From contig OZ231127.1 of assembly GCA_965153355.1 (NCBI GenBank), positions 34,968,001 through 35,032,000 of the forward strand: 64,000 bases of DNA, in the 5' to 3' direction. Below the pieces are notes generated by a model. That model searched no databases and was not told the origin of the DNA. It saw only the letters and a program-made list of their open reading frames with translations. A program made the position numbers and the translations under genes. The stretch is from Flaccisagitta enflata. Its lineage: Eukaryota; Chaetognatha; Sagittoidea; Aphragmophora. Of the stretch, positions 61,550-64,000 are shown in pieces (within the stretch, counting starts at the first letter, position 1; each line of letters starts with the position of its first letter).

Positions 61550-62138
61550 AGTCGCGTGGTACGCGACTCTACACCCCGCTATGTCGGTCTGTCAGTTGGT
61601 CGGTGGTTCCCTTTTTGGGCAGCGGCCCCGAAGGGGACAAAGTCCTGTAGAACACAGGGGGACTTTCGTTCGTGCGTTTGTCCATTCGTCGCCCCCCCAG
61701 GCTGGCCTCTCAAGCCTGAAATCTACCCTCTCAGGCCTGAAATCTGCCCTCTCAGGCCTTGAATATGCCCTCACAGGCAGATTTTGGGCCTGAGAGGGCA
61801 TATTCAAGGCCTGAGAGGGCAGATATCAGGGCTGAGAGGGCATGGGGGGCGGATGGATATACAGACGGATGGATGAACACATGAATGAAAGTCCCCCTGT
61901 GTTCTACAGGACTTCGTCCCCTTCGGGGCCGCTGCCCTGCTTCCCCCTAATTCACACCCATGCAAAGCAGGGCAACGGGTATCGCTGACCACATATATTG
62001 CCCTTGGGCGACCTGTCACTTTTTCAGCGTTTCTGAGCTTTATGAGCCTACTGCTCCTGCCGAAATGCTCTAGTGACCTTCTCCAGCACTGCCCCTGCCC
62101 ACCTGCGCGCGACTGGGGTAGCCGAGCATCCGACCTTG
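61550..62138 (-). mobile_element. B-family element containing a type ii A element
   Basis: Hairpin AGTCGCGT-GGT-ACGCGACT (61550-61568), CACCCCGCTATGTCGGTC, a type ii A element (61616-62020), then inverted B core CTGCTCCTGCCGAAATGCTC and head GCGCGCGACTGGGGTAGCCG to GACCTTGTTTT. A second inverted head (GTAGCCGCGTATCCAGCC) follows at 62230-62252. Confidence 0.8.
61616..62020 (-). mobile_element. Type ii A fold-back element
   Basis: Inner repeat GGGCAGCGGCCCCGAAGGGG, ACACAGGGGGACTTTCGTTC, minisatellite CTCTCAGGCCTGAAATCTG that inverts near 61785, facing inner repeat GTCCCCCTGTGTTCTACAGG, outer arm GCAACGGGTATCGCTGACCA and TTGCCCTTGGGCGACCTGT. Confidence 0.85.
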
Positions 62139-62559
62139 TTTTATATTTCTGGGTGGGGTTTGCATCACTGCCTCTGCCTATACTGATTTGTTTAATCAAT
62201 CCCTGTCCCCACCTATCCGAACGCGTCTGGCGTAGCCGCGTATCCAGCCTTTTCTCCTCTATTGCACGTATTACTCTGTCTGTACGCTTTTGTGCTAGTA
62301 ACCTCCGCGAGAGGTTCGGGTCTTTCTTTACCTCCCCCTCATGTCAAACATTTTGAAGCAGATTTATGCCCCCCATTCGAGCTTTTTACGAGTAAGGCTC
62401 TAAGGACTAAACGAATCAAATACGAAATGGGGCAAAAAAAGTAGAAAAAAATCTGAACAGTATCTGGGTCCGCGACGGAAGGGGGTTAAAGATCACTAAT
62501 TCCGTAAGATCGCTATGACCGAAAGATCGCTAACCCTGTAAGTTTGCTAAAACTATAAG

Positions 62560-63560
62560 TATTTACATTTAGAGCCACCATACAAAGTTTCATGCAAATC
62601 CGTTGAAAAATGACAAAGTTATGCACATTTTTCACTTTTAGGCTAGTAGGGTGGTTGGGTGGTAGGCTGGTTTAGATAAATAGTGTGCGTTTGTTGAGTT
62701 CTTCCATTTAGAGACTCCATACCAAGTTTCAACCAATTTGGTTGAAAAATGTCCAATTTATGTAAGTTTTTACTTTTAGGCCGGTAAGCTGGTTTGAAGG
62801 TAGGATTGGTTTTGGCCGGTTAGCATGTCAACCATTAAAAAATCACATATATATGTGTTGAGTCCTTCCATTTAGAGACTCCATAAATTTCAACCAAATT
62901 GGTTGAAAAACCCAAAGATATGCATATTTATCACTTTTGGCTGGTAGGCTGGTTGGGTGGTAAGCTGGTTTAACAGGATAAATAGTTTGCATATGTTGAG
63001 TCCTTCCATTTAGAGACTCCATACCAAGTTTCAAAGCAAATCAGTTGAAAATAAACAAATTACATAAGTTTTTCACTAAGAGGTTGGCTGGTTGGGTGTA
63101 AGTCGGTTTGGCCGGTTAGCATGCTCAAATGCATATAAATCATATACATATGTTGAGTCCTTCATTTAGAGACTCCATACCAAATTTCAGCAAATTGGTT
63201 GAAAATGTTAAGTTATGCGTTTTTCACTTTTAGGTAAGTTGGTTGGGTGGTAGGCTGGTTTAACAAAATAAATAGTTTGCATATGCTGAGTCCTTCCATT
63301 TAGAGACTCCATACCAAGTTTCAACCAAATCAGTTGAAAAATGACAAAGTTACGCAAGTTTTTCACTTTTAGGCCGGTTGGGTGGTAGGTCGGTTTGGCC
63401 GGTTAGCATGCTCAAATGCATATAAATCATATACATATGTTGAGGCCTTCCATTTAGAGACTCCATACCAAATTTCAGCCAAATCGGTTGAAAAATGCCA
63501 AAGTTATGCACGTTTTTCACTTTTAGGCCGGTAGGCTGGTTGGGCCGGTTGGGTTGGTCG
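62560..63560. repeat. Alternating two-monomer satellite
   Basis: Seven imperfect monomers, each with TTTAGAGACTCCATACCAAG, AATCGGTTGAAAAATG and TTTTTCACTTTTAGGC. GAGACTCCAT occurs at 62711, 62875, 63013, 63169, 63303 and 63457, giving alternating spacings of 154-164 and 134-138 bp. One monomer type ends GTTTAACA-ATAAATAGTTTGCATATG. The other ends GGCCGGTTAGCATG-TCA-ATGCATATAAATCATATA. Confidence 0.9.
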
Positions 63561-63667
63561 GATCACAAAAATCGGATAGGATGTAAAGCGCCTTACCCTA
63601 GCACAACTTCCCACCAAATATGAACCAAATCGGTCAAAGCATAAAAAAGTTATCCATTTTTTAAAAT

Positions 63668-63722
63668 CCGGGACGACAACGACGACGACAACGACGACGA
63701 CAACGACGACGACGACGACGAC
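63668..63722. repeat. (GAC)n / (GACAAC)n microsatellite
   Basis: About 55 bp of GAC with AAC interruptions. An inverted pair GTCCGCG ... CGCGGAC (63744-63774) follows and may be a decayed B hairpin. Confidence 0.85.
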
Positions 63723-64000
63723 ACCCACCCGCCTTGAATTATAGTCCGCGTCGGAATGATATTCCGTCGCGGACAAAAAGGAAGAGAAAAAATAAAAAAA
63801 AGACCCACGTGCACACAGGCAAACCGCAAACACACAGGGAACAATCGGTCCATGGACACTTTCTGATACTTTTATCTTTTCAATCGCCACATCAAATCTA
63901 ACTCATATGCTGGCTTTCAATCTGAACGTCAATTAATTTACCACATACCGGGTGATCAGCCAGAATTGAGTAAATGTATGATGCCATTACTCCTTAACTA

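Overview
This is a 64-kb stretch of animal (metazoan) nuclear DNA made almost entirely of repeats. I see no host protein-coding gene, rRNA, tRNA or CRISPR array. The only recognisable protein is the C-terminal remnant of a Tc1/mariner transposase (55839-56135). The long open frames elsewhere are simple-sequence or minisatellite translations. Tc1/mariner, pogo-like and hAT-type elements, TA-flanked fold-back MITEs and very long (CT)n, (GAAA)n, (ATC)n and (AAC)n tracts suggest an invertebrate. The sequence alone does not let me name a species.

Layout. 0-5.6 kb: a 20-bp minisatellite, then a 71-bp satellite of about 54 copies. 5.6-18 kb: sparse sequence with microsatellites and the first members of two dispersed families, here called B/C and A. 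18-24 kb: fold-back MITEs and a pogo-like MITE. 24.6-27.5 kb: a 2.3-kb hAT-type element with a perfect 8-bp target duplication, inserted into the end of an older MITE. 27.9-39.9 kb: a mirrored arrangement (inner repeat, minisatellite, D arm ... D arm, minisatellite, inner repeat, hairpin) that looks like one 12-kb fold-back element filled with later insertions. 40-46 kb: simple repeats, B copies and a G-rich telomere-like minisatellite in a TIR-bounded unit. 46.1-50.2 kb: a 4.1-kb TIR element with an 8-bp target duplication, packed with nested elements. 50.6-51.2 kb: a 600-bp (ATC)n array. 51.5-62.3 kb: more B, C and A copies, MITEs, the Tc1 remnant and (AAC)n. 62.5-63.6 kb: an alternating two-monomer satellite.

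The most interesting content is the B/C and A families. B/C elements have a head containing AACAAGGCC, a tetranucleotide-rich middle and a terminal hairpin. The hairpin stem differs between copies with both strands changed together (AGTCGC/GCGACT, AGGTGC/GCACCT, AGATGC/GCATCT, AGTTGC/GCAACT). In the best-preserved copies about ten bases of the hairpin recur as a subterminal inverted repeat in the head of the same copy. A elements have two facing inner repeats around a minisatellite and one outer arm with its own co-varying hairpin, in three subtypes. A often lies inside B/C. The design resembles non-autonomous Helentron-type (HINE/DINE-like) rolling-circle elements. That assignment is inference, because no Rep/helicase is present here.

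Insertion order can be read from nesting. One B copy sits in an hAT-type MITE whose empty version lies 10 kb away. One TA MITE sits in a D arm whose empty version is also present. The hAT-type element sits in an older MITE, and a type iii A element sits in a type i A element.
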